DNA of 64,000 nt from Adiantum capillus-veneris (lineage: Eukaryota > Streptophyta > Polypodiopsida > Polypodiales > Pteridaceae), in contig CM043942.1 in assembly GCA_014529385.2 (NCBI GenBank), forward strand, positions 62,951,184 through 63,015,183, written 5' to 3'. Shown here piece by piece: positions 45,743 through 56,322 of the stretch. A program made the position numbers and the translations under genes. The notes below the pieces were generated by a model. It saw nothing but the letters and a program-made list of their open reading frames with translations, had not been told where the DNA came from and did not search any database. The stretch's first letter is position 1. Every line of letters begins with the position of its first letter.

Positions 45743-45922
45743 TTTGGGAGTGTTCCATACCCATCGCTATTACGTCTTTGGAGACTTGGGGGAAGTATGC
45801 AACCTCACTATACACCATGCCACATCAAGCCCCTTTGCCCAATCTCCCAATGTAATAGATTGAACTCAAAGCCAAAGATTTTCTGCAACACAAGCGAGAA
45901 ACTGCAAATAACTGAGCAAAAC

Positions 45923-45924
<2 letters not shown>
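45743..45924 (+). mobile_element. LINE copy D, continued to its truncated end
   Basis: After the TTTGG duplication the frame reads SIPIAITSLETWGKYATSLY, parallel to PPPVILLRRYGDSMQHHY in copy H. It ends at the (GA)n tract where the minus-strand copy E starts. Confidence 0.75.
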
Positions 45925-45975
<51 letters not shown>

Positions 45976-47093
45976 AATGTTATATTAACGTCTTCAAAAG
46001 GCCAAAATGACCTATGAGACCAATCTGATACAAAATAGTGAATCTGATGTCATGTCTGGCTTCAAAAGGATTAGAACAAAAATACTACTGTTGCTAGAAT
46101 CCATCTTCATATGCACTCTGGATGGCGAGAGAGTATGGCTCGAATCCTCTGTTGTAGTCTTCGTCGATGCTGTGTAGCCCCTCTCCTCAATCGTGGCCGT
46201 CTGGATCTCCGTAGCTCCAGTGCTCCGTTGATGAAAGTGCCGGTAGTGGTTGTATGTGTGGGGGACGAGCTCTGCAGTGATGGCTGCTCCTCTGGCTGTC
46301 CCATATCTAGTGAAAAGAAATCTGTAATCTGTCTCTGGGACTGTCTCTCTCTAGCTCTTTCTAGTAAAGTGTCTCTCTATGTGTGTAACTCAAGTAGATA
46401 TAGCCCAAGACATCTCTGATCCTCATAACTCATGATTTTAGAGAAAGGACCGAAACTTTCTCTAAGCAGTGGAAACGGCCCTGAATCTCATGGTACACTG
46501 TGCAATGACATGTAATTTAGTTCCGTCTCTGGCTCTAGCTGGCATAAGCGACATCCTACTGTCTGTTGGTATCCCTCTGAATCTACCAGTCTCAATCTCC
46601 AGCTATGTGAAGATGTGCGTATCTGACCAATGGCACACCGCAAACCATGAGACATATGTGTATCCATGTAGCTGGGTCGAATCACAAACCCATCTTCTGT
46701 GAGGTGGAGAAGATGCTCTCTATAGAAAAACTCCTGTGGCGGCTCTATCCATGTCCTCCTGGTATCCAGCTAGATCAGGTCCTGACGAATAGTATCCCAC
46801 AAGCTGTGCACAAAGGAGGTTGATATGGTAAGCGCCTCAATCTCCATAGGAGGGGCAGCTAGCTCTGCTCGAATGATAGCGTGGGGTACGGAGGCCTTGG
46901 CTTTGATCAACCGAGAGATCATAGATACCAAGGGCCTCTCCATACGTCTCTAACCATCCTGGCCTGCAGAAGGTCCCCATACCTGCACCCCATACAACAT
47001 AGCTGAGGCCACTAAAGTATCAAAGAGCCATAACTTTGTCTGAGGTTCCTGGAACTGAACCTGCGAACACAACCTCTACAAGCCTCCAAGGCC

Positions 47094-47169
<76 letters not shown>
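45925..47169 (-). mobile_element. LINE copy E with (GA)n on both sides
   Basis: The 3' end is at about 45973 (plus strand GATGAAATGTTATATTAACGTC), with the (GA)n tail at 45925-45972. The body carries stop-broken pieces such as MGQPEEQPSLQSSSP and RRGATQHRRRLQQRI (46107-46304) and YMDTHMSHGLRCAIGQIRTS (46488-46685). The 5' truncation abuts (GA)n at 47095-47168. That second tract is the tail of the next LINE (copy F), now separated from it by an LTR element. Confidence 0.8.
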
Positions 47170-47172
<3 letters not shown>

Positions 47173-47997
47173 CACGTGACACATCCCAACCCTATGTGTC
47201 CGTGGACAAGTTACAGCATGATCAGGGTTCAGTCAGTCCAGTTAGTCTAGATTTAGAAGTGATCTGGCACTTTTGTGAGTCTATTCGTAGACCGTGCATG
47301 CCCAGTCACTTAGCATAGATGCATATCCTCCAGTTGCACACAGCATGATCATCAATATTCCCTTCAGAATCCATCAGATTCAGTCAGGGGAATTTTCCAT
47401 TGCATTTACCCTATTTTTCCTATTTTTGGTATTTCACTTATTATTTTTAAGTGACTTTCCAACAAAAGTAGGTAGGGCAATTTTGCTAAGTTAATATATA
47501 AGCAAACCCAAGTTAGCACTAAATGGCAGAAGAGGCAGTAGGAGCACATGCTCAACAGGCACCTTCTTAGCAGAACCCCGCAAGACCCTTGGCGTTTTTG
47601 AATTTCCCATCCTCGCCTACACTCAAGCACCCCTAGCGTTTTCTGTCTTGACAGTTACTGCCTCGGCAGCAGTACTCAGCACCTTCGCGTTTTCCTCCCA
47701 TGATCGCCAGCTCCAGATCGTCATCAGATTCACTAACGCTAGCGGAAGGCACTTCAGCGTTTTTGGATTTCAACCCCAGATCAGCACTAGCGTTTTTGCT
47801 AGCATCAGCAAGCATTAGCGTTTTTGGCTAGCAACAGGAAGGCATCAGCGATTTCATTTTCAGCCTTTACCGCAGTAGAACAACAGTGTTTTCAGCCTAT
47901 GGTACAGCAGTAGAAACAGCCCCAAATGGTTGCAAAAGTTCCCTCATCTTTAGCTCAAGAAAATGAAGCGCAAACAATCATTCCGCTGCGCCTAACA
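47170..47997 (+). repeat. 5' LTR of pol-less element copy 1, 828 bp
   Basis: Contains a run of AGCGTTTTT-type blocks (47635-47830) also present in the related LTR at 61640-62268. It differs from 50025-50852 at scattered bases, so the element is moderately old. Confidence 0.9.
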
Positions 47998-48440
47998 TTG
48001 GTATCGGAGCTTTGGCAGTGTTGTGTATCACTCTAGGAAAGAACCACAAGAATTTTTTTTGCTTGTGGAGGTCGCACGAACCCAAGTTCGCTTGGGCGTG
48101 TCGATTCCTAATCGTGTTTTGTTGAAGAGTGATGGGAATCCCAAGAAAGAAGGGCTTGTCCAGCCTCCCCTTGTGTCTCTTTTCACTCATTGAGAGCGGA
48201 CCGTGCACTTAGCGGCCGGCCAATTGACGTGAGGTGGGAAAAAGCAACCTTGGTGTGAGCGCAAGGCCGCCAAGGGGTGCGCCCGCGGAAAAGAGTAGAA
48301 CTCGGGTGAAGAGAAGATCCTTCTCAAACGCGATTTGCAAGCAAAAGAAAACCTCAAGAACCCAAGAACCAAGACCCGCAAGAACCCAAGTTCCTCGTGA
48401 ACTTAAGAACCCAAGACCCACAAGAACCCACGATTGCAGA

Positions 48441-48707
48441 ATGGTCATCACTCGAAGCAGAATGGATACTTCGCTTGGAGGTGATGAGCATGAGAGAGGC
48501 GAAGAAGAATTTTCCCCACCAGGAGGTTTTCCCGACCCTCCCCCTTCAACATCTACGACAAAGATTGCACTAACTCCTAAGGAGGAATTGGACCAGATGT
48601 TTCTGGAAAGGAAGTTAGAACGCGAAGCAAGAAATCCAGAAAGAAAGCAGAAATGGATCGTAGAAATACAGAAAGAAAGGCCTACGAAGAACAAAGGGCA
48701 GCCATAG
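48441..48707 (+). pseudogene. Gag-like N-terminal frame of the pol-less element
   Basis: From the ATG of MVITRSRMDTSLGGDEHERG the frame reads FPDPPPSTST and a Lys/Arg/Glu-rich helix, ending at 48707. Starts of this kind are common in plant Ty3/gypsy Gag proteins, but the Gag core and zinc knuckle are absent, unlike the relative at 62707-64000. A 76-base unit (GATCGTGACTACAAAGAAGG) is duplicated in tandem at 48704-48857 and disrupts the frame. Confidence 0.5.
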
Positions 48708-48829
48708 ATCGTGACTACAAAGAAGGAATGGCAACCATAGAGCGTAAGTACGACTTGGAAGCCAAAGCACTACAAGAACATAGATCGTGACTACAAAGAA
48801 GGAATGGCAGCCATAGAGAGAAGTACGAC

Positions 48830-49393
48830 TTGGAAGCCAAAGCACTACAAGAACAGAGCGACCGACAAAACAAAGAGTTCTTGCGACTCTATTCTCAAGT
48901 TCAGGCACAAATGCAAGAGATTTGGGGAAAGGAGACTCTCTCAGTCTCTTCTTCTCCAAAGCAGGACACACAAGATTTGCATGATTGTGTGAAGCATGAT
49001 GATGATTTGATTGACAATGATTTGCATGATGATTTGAAGGATAATGATGAGCATGATGATTTGCATGATCAAGATGTGATTGTTCACAAGCATGATGAGT
49101 TAGTGGATGCTTTTCCTAGCGAAGCTAACCTCGTTGTAGATTTGATCAATCACCAAGAATCGATCTTGGCTTTCGAGTCGAGGTCCACAGATCCCCCACA
49201 AGAAGATTCGATAGATCCCGAAGAAGCGATCTTGGCTCTCGAGCCTTGGTCCAAAGAACCCTCACAGAAAGTATTGTGTTTTCGCATGATTGATACGCAC
49301 GCATTGTTCGAATGTTTCATTCGTGATTGTTTCTTGTATTTTAGTCAGCATCGTTATGTGATCCCTTTTCCTAGGCATGACATTGTATGTTGA
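48830..49393 (+). CDS. Asp/His-rich ORF of the pol-less element, unknown function
   Basis: A 187-codon frame with a charged helix (LQEQSDRQNKEFLRLYSQ), then a run of Asp/His dipeptides (HDDDLIDNDLHDDLKDNDEH) and a conserved C-terminal part (FRMIDTHALFECFIRDCFLY, FSQHRYVIPFPRHDI). The same protein, including the Asp/His run, is encoded on the minus strand at 62214-62846, so it is a conserved part of this family. I recognise no known domain. The Asp/His run could bind metal ions; this is only a guess from composition. The first ATG given is not a proven start. Confidence 0.6.
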   Translation: MEAKALQEQSDRQNKEFLRLYSQVQAQMQEIWGKETLSVSSSPKQDTQDLHDCVKHDDDLIDNDLHDDLKDNDEHDDLHDQDVIVHKHDELVDAFPSEANLVVDLINHQESILAFESRSTDPPQEDSIDPEEAILALEPWSKEPSQKVLCFRMIDTHALFECFIRDCFLYFSQHRYVIPFPRHDIVC

Positions 49394-50024
49394 GCACGTT
49401 TCTCTCATGGATGAGCACGAATGTATGTGGATTTCTCATGAAAAGCTGAAAAGTATGTATGTTAGGAAGTCACATTCCATGTCTCTTCCTTGGTATGACA
49501 CAGTTTCCGAACGAGCACATGATAGTATGAGCACCAAGCATGGGCATTTCCATTGTGATTTGCCACAGTTGATTGATTTAGATCAAAAGAATGATAAGAT
49601 TCGATCTCATTGTTTGCATGTGTTTGATGAACGGGTTGTCACTCCGTCTCTATGTTCATCTACATTGCATACACAGTCTTTAGCGAAGACAAGATTTTTT
49701 TCCTTCACTTTACATGGAATAGGTATGTTCATGGTTTTGTGTTGGAAGTGGTTTTAGGAATTTTCAGCCATGGAGATTCTTGAAGACGAAAGAAGCAGAT
49801 CTCTAGACGAAGTTGACGCAAGAAAGGAGATTCAAATGACTTTGTCGCTTTCGGCGCGGCCCAAAGAAGCAAGCATTGCAGACCTTTATGAAGTTCAAGT
49901 ACCGCACGACCCACACATCAGAGTGGGCCGGCGAAGAGTCCCTTCCCGGATTCCGGATGCTATTGGCGATCTCCCTCGACGCCATACAGTTCGGTACCAG
50001 TACCTCACTTTGAAAAGGAGGGGA
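49377..50024 (+). other. 3' open frames and polypurine tract of the pol-less element
   Basis: Frames 49377-49757 (VEHVSLMDEHECMWISHEKL) and 49770-50024 (RPKEASIADLYEVQVPHDPH) run nearly to the LTR. The second resembles the tail that precedes the polypurine tract in Ty3/gypsy elements. No enzyme motif. Confidence 0.5.
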
Positions 50025-50852
50025 TGTAACGTGACACATCCCAACCCTATGTGTCCGTGGACAAGTTACAGCATGATCAGGGTTCAGTCAGTCCAGTTAG
50101 TCTAGATTTAGAAGTGATCTGGCACTTTTGTGAGTCTATTCGTAGACCGTGCATACCCAGTCACTTAGCATAGATGCATATCCTCCGGTTGCACACAGCA
50201 TGATCATCAATATTCCCTTCAGAATCCATCAGATTTAGTCAAGGGAATTTTCCAGTGCATTTACCCTATTTTCCCTATTTTTGGTATTTTCACTTATTAT
50301 TTTTAAGTGACTTTACAACAAAAGTAGGTAGGGCAATTTTGCTAAGTTAATACATAAGCAAACCCAAGTTAGCACTAAATGGCAGAAGAGGCAGCAGGAG
50401 CACGTGCTCAACAGGCACCTTCTCAGCAGAACCGTGCAAGACCCTTGGCGTTTTTGAATTTCCCATCCTCGCCTACACTCAAGCACCCCTAGCGTTTTCT
50501 GTCTTGACAGTTACCGCCTCGGCAACAGTACTCAGCACCCTTGCGTTTTCCTCCCATGATCGCCAACCCCCAGATCGTCATCAGATTCACTAACGCTAGC
50601 GGAAGGCACTTCAGCATTTTTGGATTTCAACCCCAGATCAGCACTAGCGTTTTTGCTAGCATCAGCAAGCATAAGTGTTTTTGGCTAGCAACAGGAAGGC
50701 ATCAACGATTTCATTTTTAGCCTTTACCGCAGTAGAAACAGCGTTTTCAGCCTATGGTATAGCAGTAGAAACAGCCCCAAATGGTTGCAAAAGTTCCCCC
50801 ATGTTTAGCCCAAGAAAATGAAGCGCAAACAATCATTCCGCTGCACCTAACA
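50025..50852 (+). repeat. 3' LTR of pol-less element copy 1
   Basis: Partner of 47170-47997, equal length. It is followed by the LINE tail GAAATGAAATG. Confidence 0.9.
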
Positions 50853-51299
50853 GAAATGAAATGTAATATTAAGGTCTTTAAAAGGCCAAAATGACCTATG
50901 AGACCAAAAGGTTACATGTGGTGAATCTAATACCAGGTCTGTGTACAAAAAGTACAAAGAACTGAAAAGAAAATAGTGATTAGGGGTGTGGTGAAAGCTG
51001 ATACAAAGGGTGAGCTGATACAATGGAGCTCTCTGACAATGGAGGCATCATATACATATACATCAGTATCCAAAAGGCTATAGAGATTCTGTCCTCCATG
51101 GTAGGCACTCTGTCGAGACGGCTCCTATGTCGCACCATTATGGTATGGATCCTCTGTCGCAATGTGCGTCGATGTCGAGAGGGCCCCCCCATTCGTGGGC
51201 GACGGGACCGCCCCAACTCTATCGCCCGATCAAGCAGTATGCCTCTGGTGCCTCTGGTGTTGTTATGTTGTGGGGGCTGCTCGAACTTCTCTATCTATG

Positions 51300-51302
<3 letters not shown>
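50853..51302 (-). mobile_element. LINE copy F, 3' part
   Basis: The 3' end reads on the plus strand GAAATGAAATGTAATATTAA then the family hallmark CCAAAATGACCTATGAGACC. Its (GA)n tail is at 47095-47169, displaced by the LTR element inserted between. The 5' truncation at 51302 abuts the next (GA)n. The frame 50980-51216 encodes the Arg-rich end RRTLRQRIHTIMVRHRSRLD. Confidence 0.8.
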
Positions 51303-51374
<72 letters not shown>

Positions 51375-52214
51375 GAAATGAAATGTTATATTAACGTCTT
51401 GAAAAGGCCAAAATGACCTATGAGACCAATCTGTTACAAAATGGTGAATCTAATACCATGTCTGGGTACAAAAGAACTAGAACAAAAGAACAAAGATAGT
51501 ACTACTAGAATCCATCCTCATCTGCACTCTGGATGTGAGAGTATGGCTCGAATCCCTCTATTGTAGTCTTCGTCGATGCTGTGTAGCCCCTCTCCTCAAT
51601 CGTGGCCGTTTGATCTCCGTAGCTCTAGTGCTTGGTCGATGAGAGTGCCAGTAGTGGTCGAATGAGTGTGGGCCGATGGCTGCTCCTCTGGCTGTCCCAT
51701 ATCTAGTGAAAAGACATTTGTAATTTGTCTTTGGGACTGTCTCTCTCTATCTCTCTCCAATAAAGTCTCTCTATATTTGTGTAACTCAAGTAGATATAGC
51801 CCAAGACATCTCTGATCCTCATAATTCATGACCCTAGAGAAAGGACTGAAACCCTCTGCTGAATCTACTAGTCTCAATCTCTAGCTGATCTGAGGATGTG
51901 CGTATCTGACCAATGGCACACCGTAAACCCTGAGACATATGTGTATCCATGTAGCTGGGTCGAATCACAAACCCATCTCCTGTGAGGTGGAGAAGATGCT
52001 CTCTATAGAAAGCCATCTTCGTGCCCAACTCCTATGGCGGCTCTATCCATGTCCTCCTGGTATCCATCTGGATCAGGTCCTGATGAATGAGTCTAGTAAT
52101 CTCCACCCGTGTAAGAGACATCAAGGGTGGGTGCGTGAAGAGAGTACTGAAAAGGGGGCAGCCTGTCCATGGTGAAGCCATGCATCTGAAATGAAACGTG
52201 CGCATGTCTTCACA
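51303..52214 (-). mobile_element. LINE copy G with (GA)n tail
   Basis: Tail 51303-51369, body from GAAATGAAATGAAATGTTATAT to the 5' truncation near 52214. Frames 51596-51877 (QRCLGLYLLELHKYRETLL) and 51834-52028 (FYREHLLHLTGDGFVIRPSY) are the C-terminal ORF2 region. Stop codons and deletions are present. Confidence 0.85.
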
Positions 52215-52499
52215 TGAGAGAGAGAGAGAGAAATGAAATGAAATGATATATTAATGTCTACAAAAGGCCAAAATGACCTATGAGACCAAACTGATTACAA
52301 TGGTGAGTCTAGTACCAAGTCTGGGTACAAACAAAGAAAAGTACAAACTAGAAACTGAGATAGGAGTGCTACCGACTCCTATGCGTGGCTGGTAAGCTGA
52401 GCACTGGTATAATGCCACGAAGGTACAAAGTGGGGATAAGTGCCACCATGATACAATATAGCAGTAACATGAAGCCTATCCTGATCGACACTCTGGGTG

Positions 52500-53980
52500 T
52501 CACGCTAGAATCGTGTGGATCCTCTGCCGCAATCTCCGTCGGTGCTGCGTGGCTCCCCTCCTCAGTCGTGGTCGTCTCGATCCCCCCAAATCTATAGCTC
52601 GGTCAATGAGAGTACCACTGGTGTGTGTATGGGTGGGAGCCGAGCCCTGTGGGGGTGGTGGCCCCTCTGCCTCTGTGGTGCTCGGATTGAAGAAATCTGA
52701 GATGCGTCTTTGGGACTGTCTCTGCCTATGTCCTCTCAATAGAGAGTCTCTATGTCTGTGTATCTCAAGTAGAAATAATCCGAGACATCTCTGATCCTGA
52801 TATCTCATGACTCTATCTAACGAGTCAAAACCATCTCTGAATAAACAGTGAAAGCGTCCCCGTATCTCAAAGTAGACTATGCAATGACAATGTAGTGAAA
52901 CTCTGTCTCTGGCTCTGCGTGGCATAACTGACATATCCTACTGTCTGCTGGTATGCCTTTGAATCTACCTGTCTCAATCCCAAGTTGGTGTAAAGATGTG
53001 TGTATCTGGCCAATGGCACATCGTAACCCATGAGATAGATGTGTGTCCATGTAGCTGGGCCGTGTGACAAATCCGTCTGTCGTGAGTTGGAGAAGATGCT
53101 CTCTATAGAAAGCCCTCTTCGTACCCAACTCCCGTGATGGCTCTATCCATGTCCTCCTAGTATCAAGCTGGATAAGATCCTGCCGAATGAGTCTAGTAAT
53201 CTCCATCCGTGTAAGAGCCAAAGATGGTGCATCAAGAGAATACTGGAAAGGGGGCAGCATGTCCATGCTGAAACCATGCCTCTGAAACCATGAGCTCATT
53301 TGTGCATACCAACGTGAAGTATCTCCCTGTAATGCCAGTTGTCTGGATGACTCAAGAGGAAGCCTAGCATATCTGTCCTTGGTGGTGTCCCATAAGCTGT
53401 GTACAAATGATACTGATCTGGTAAGATCCTCAATCTCCATAGGTGGGGCAGCCAACTTTGCTCGTATGAAGTCATGTGGAACTGAGGCCTTGGCTCTAAT
53501 CAGCCTAGAAATCATAGATACCAAGGGCCTCTCCATAATACTCCATCCAGCACTGTCAACATATGGTCCCCAAACCTGAACCCCGTAGTGCATAAGTGAA
53601 GCGACCAAAGTGTCGAAGAGCCAGAGCTTTGTTCGAGGTTCCTTGAACTGAACCTGCGAACAAATCCTCTCTAAACCGCCTAGGGTTGCATAGGCACGAG
53701 TCAATCTAGTGTCTGCTGCCATTTTCAATGTGAACCTCGGTCCACTAAAGACCACCCCAAGATATGTGTATGCATCGGTGTACTCCATACTGTCCTGACC
53801 ATATGTGAATGTAGGTGCTGATCTCCTGACCCACTGTGTCGTGGTATTAAATACCATGACCTTGGTTTTACCAAGGTTGACAGACAATCCACTATCCCCT
53901 GCAAAACTATGTAGTGCCTCCAAATGTCTCTGCATACCCTCTGGAGAGTCTGATATCAACACGATATCGTCAGCATACAA
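52500..53980 (-). pseudogene. LINE copy H: RT palm to C-terminal zinc cluster
   Basis: The frame 52877-53980 opens at the catalytic YADDIVLISDSPEGMQRHL and continues LSVNLGKTKVMVFNTT, DAYTYLGVVFSGP, LWLFDTLVASLMHYGVQVWG, FYREHLLQLTTDGFVTRPSY and CQLCHAEPETEFHY, where it breaks. A second frame (52500-52934) carries the rest: EIRGRFHCLFRDGFDSLDRV, QRCLGLFLLEIHRHRDSLL and an Arg-rich end. One frameshift near 52880-52930 separates them. The zinc cluster C-x2-C with a following His is the kind found at the end of many plant LINE ORF2 proteins. Upstream fingers (54231-54539) are in another frame. Confidence 0.85.
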
Positions 53981-54230
53981 TAAAAGAGGGATCCATGTCC
54001 TTGCAAGCTAAGCACCTCTATCTCCTCCTTTGTCAATATAATCAGAGACCTCATCAACATACATCCCAAATAAAGTAGAGGACAATGGGCATCCCTGTTT
54101 CACTCCGATAGTGGAGTGAACTATGTCAGATATCTCCTCTGGTGTGCGTACATGACCCATAACTGAACTGTACAATGCCATAATCCCACATATCAGTTCT
54201 GTGGTACCCCCAATTCCATAAGTCGGCGCA

Positions 54231-54680
54231 TCAATCTGGCCCTCGGTACTGTGTCAAAAGTTTGTTGAAGTCCACAAAGCTGCAATATGTCTGTCTGCCA
54301 TGTGCTCGACCCTCCTCAATGATAGCTCTGAGTGTAAATACATGATCCAGTGTGGAGAAACCCCTCCTGAAACCAGCCTGTCCAGGTGCCCGTATGCCCA
54401 TAATCTCTGCCCAACTGCTCAGCCTATGCTCAAGGATGGATGCATACAACCGTGCCAATGTGTGTCTTACCATGATAGCACGGTAATTCCCCGGGACTGT
54501 GGGGTCTCCTGTCTTGAAGATAGGTACAATAGTAGACAATCTCCAAGACTAAGGAAAGCCCTCGCACATGACACGGTTGAACAACCGTGCAAACATCTCT
54601 GCCAACAAGTCCCCGGCATGTATAATGTGCTCTGCTACCATAGTGGTCTCGTACGTTTTGTACATGTACGATGATGTGCG
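54231..54680 (-). pseudogene. LINE copy H: RT fingers
   Basis: The minus strand reads STIVPIFKTGDPTVPGNYRA, LARLYASILEHRLSSW, APGQAGFRRGFSTLDHVF and ending near TYCSFVDFNK, the region of the first catalytic Asp. Between 54000 and 54230 several shifts separate it from the YADD frame. It starts right after the hAT-like insertion. Confidence 0.8.
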
Positions 54681-55355
54681 GTACTAAACGAACTAAAAAA
54701 TATTAAGATGTACGATGACGTTACGTACGTTCAAAAATAAAAAAGCAAAGAATTCTTACGTCTAAGGCTTAGGCCCTTGGGTGTAAACTTTACACTTAAA
54801 GAAACTTGACGTTATGAGATCTTCAATGGGAGCTTGAGAGGGAGAGACCCAATGGAGAGAAGATGGCGAGGCAAGACTCTAGTCTCTAGAGCTTGTCACT
54901 TGAGAGCTAGAACATGGAAGCATTGAGCAGTGAGAGGTTGAGAGCATTGAGAGCTTGAGAGCAATGAGCATTGAGAGCTTGGAAGTGTTGGAGAACAAGA
55001 TGGAGAGGCATTGCTTAAATAGGAAGAGGCTAGAGCATGAGAGAGACTCGAGAGAGAGCATGGATGATGACTCTTGATGAGAGAGAGAGAGCGTGGGGGA
55101 GAGGGAGAGCATAAGAGAAGTGGAGCCCTAGCACATAGAATCCAATGTTTGAATGTGGCTAGGGCTTGAATTGGCGCTCCAAAACGGCCTTGGCTGCTCA
55201 ATATAATCCACTCACAATTGTGAGTTTTGCTTTTACAAAAAAAAAAAAAAAAAAAAAAAAACGTACAGAACGTACTAAACGAACGGGACGGTACGTGACC
55301 CGCAGTACGGAACGAGACGTTCCGTACGTCGTACGAAAACTACCCTGTCTGCTAC
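54631..55355. mobile_element. hAT-like miniature element, 709 bp, inserted in LINE copy H
   Basis: TCTGCTAC at 54631-54638 and 55348-55355 is an 8-bp target duplication, the hAT length. The element is 54639-55347. The left end is CATAGTGGTCTCGTACG and the right end on the other strand CAGGGTAGTTTTCGTACG. Subterminal regions are dense in CGTAC/GTACG motifs of both orientations. The interior is GAGAG-rich with a 25-base poly-A (55237-55261) and, on the minus strand, CCTATTTAAGC as a possible TATA. No transposase is encoded. Confidence 0.8.
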
Positions 55356-55657
55356 CAAACCCTCATGATCCTGTGCCCGTCTAGTCTTCATCCTGTCAAT
55401 GGCTTCCTTACCATCTTGGTGGTAAAGAAGGTGCTCGTAGCCGGGCATGGCTGTGGTGGATCTGGTAGTGGTGGCTGTCCAGGTACAGTGTATAATGATG
55501 CTGCATACTGTCCCCATATCTCCGTAGAAGAATCACTGGTGGGGGAGACTGCTCACGGAATAGACGCCAAGCCTCTCCTGAATCTCTACTAAGGAAGAGC
55601 TGATATGAATCCTGCTCCATTTGGACCAAGAAAGCTCGCTTCTTCCGTCGTACTAGC

Positions 55658-55660
<3 letters not shown>

Positions 55661-55734
<74 letters not shown>

Positions 55735-56322
55735 AATGAAATGTAATATTAACGTCTTCAAAGGCCAAAATGACCTATGAGACCAAACAGTTACATGTGG
55801 TGAATCTAATACCAAGTCTGGGTACAAAAAGTACAAAGAACTGAAAAGAAAATAGTGGGTAGGTGTGGGGTGAAAGCTGATACAAAGGGAATACAAAGGG
55901 TGAATCGATACAATGGAGCTCTCTGACAGTCAAGGCATCACATACATATACATCAATATCCAAAAGGCTATAGAGATTCAATGTCCGCCAAGGTAGGCAC
56001 TTTGTCGGGACGGCTCCTATGTCGCGCCAGTATGGTATGGATCCTCTGTCGCAATCTGCGTCGATGTCGAGAGGGGCCCCTCATCCATGGGTGACGGGAC
56101 CGCCCCAACTCTATCGCTCGATCAAGCAGTACGCCTCTGGTGCCTCTAGTGTTGTCCTGTCTGTGACTGAAAGAAATCTGTAATTTTTTGCTGTTGCTTG
56201 ATCTCTCTCGTTGTGCCCCTCTTCAAGAGGTCCTCTGTGTTTGCGAATTTCCAGTAAGTATAATCCGAGGCATCTCTGATCTTGGTATCTCATGACTCTA
56301 GAAAGTGGCCCAAAACCCTCTC
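55661..56322 (-). mobile_element. LINE copy I with long (GA)n tail
   Basis: Tail 55661-55731 (71 bp of GA), then ATGAAATGAAATGTAATATT and the CCAAAATGACCTATGAGACC hallmark. The body is the 3' end of ORF2 and the 3' UTR (MRYQDQRCLGLYLLEIRKHR, 56111-56293). The 5' truncation is at GAGAG near 56322. Confidence 0.85.

Larger units (their letters stand above)
47170..50852 (+). mobile_element. Pol-less LTR element (copy 1), 3.7 kb
   Basis: Two 828-bp LTRs (47170-47997 and 50025-50852), starting TGT.ACGTGACAC and ending CCTAACA, enclose 2.03 kb. TTGGTATCGGAGC next to the left LTR is an initiator-Met primer site with one change. AAAAGGAGGGGA before the right LTR is the polypurine tract. Flanks GAGAT and GAAAT could be a 5-bp duplication with one mismatch. 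The interior has a Gag-like start, an Asp/His-rich frame and two more open frames, but no RT, RNase H or integrase. A minus-strand relative is at 61640-64000. Confidence 0.85.
52215..55660 (-). mobile_element. LINE copy H, longest copy, with RT; interrupted by a hAT-like element
   Basis: The tail is (GA)n at 52215-52230. Reading 5' to 3' on the minus strand: KKRAFLVQMEQDSYQLFL (near 55640), PPPVILLRRYGDSMQHHY, then RAQDHEGLVADRV, the hAT-like insertion (54639-55347), STIVPIFKTGDPTVPGNYRA, GQAGFRRGFSTLDHVFTL, a frameshift stretch near 54000-54230, then the YADD block and the ORF end. The 5' end at 55660 is truncated inside ORF2, upstream of the RT, next to the (GA)n tail of copy I. The best reference copy of the family in the window. 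Confidence 0.9.
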
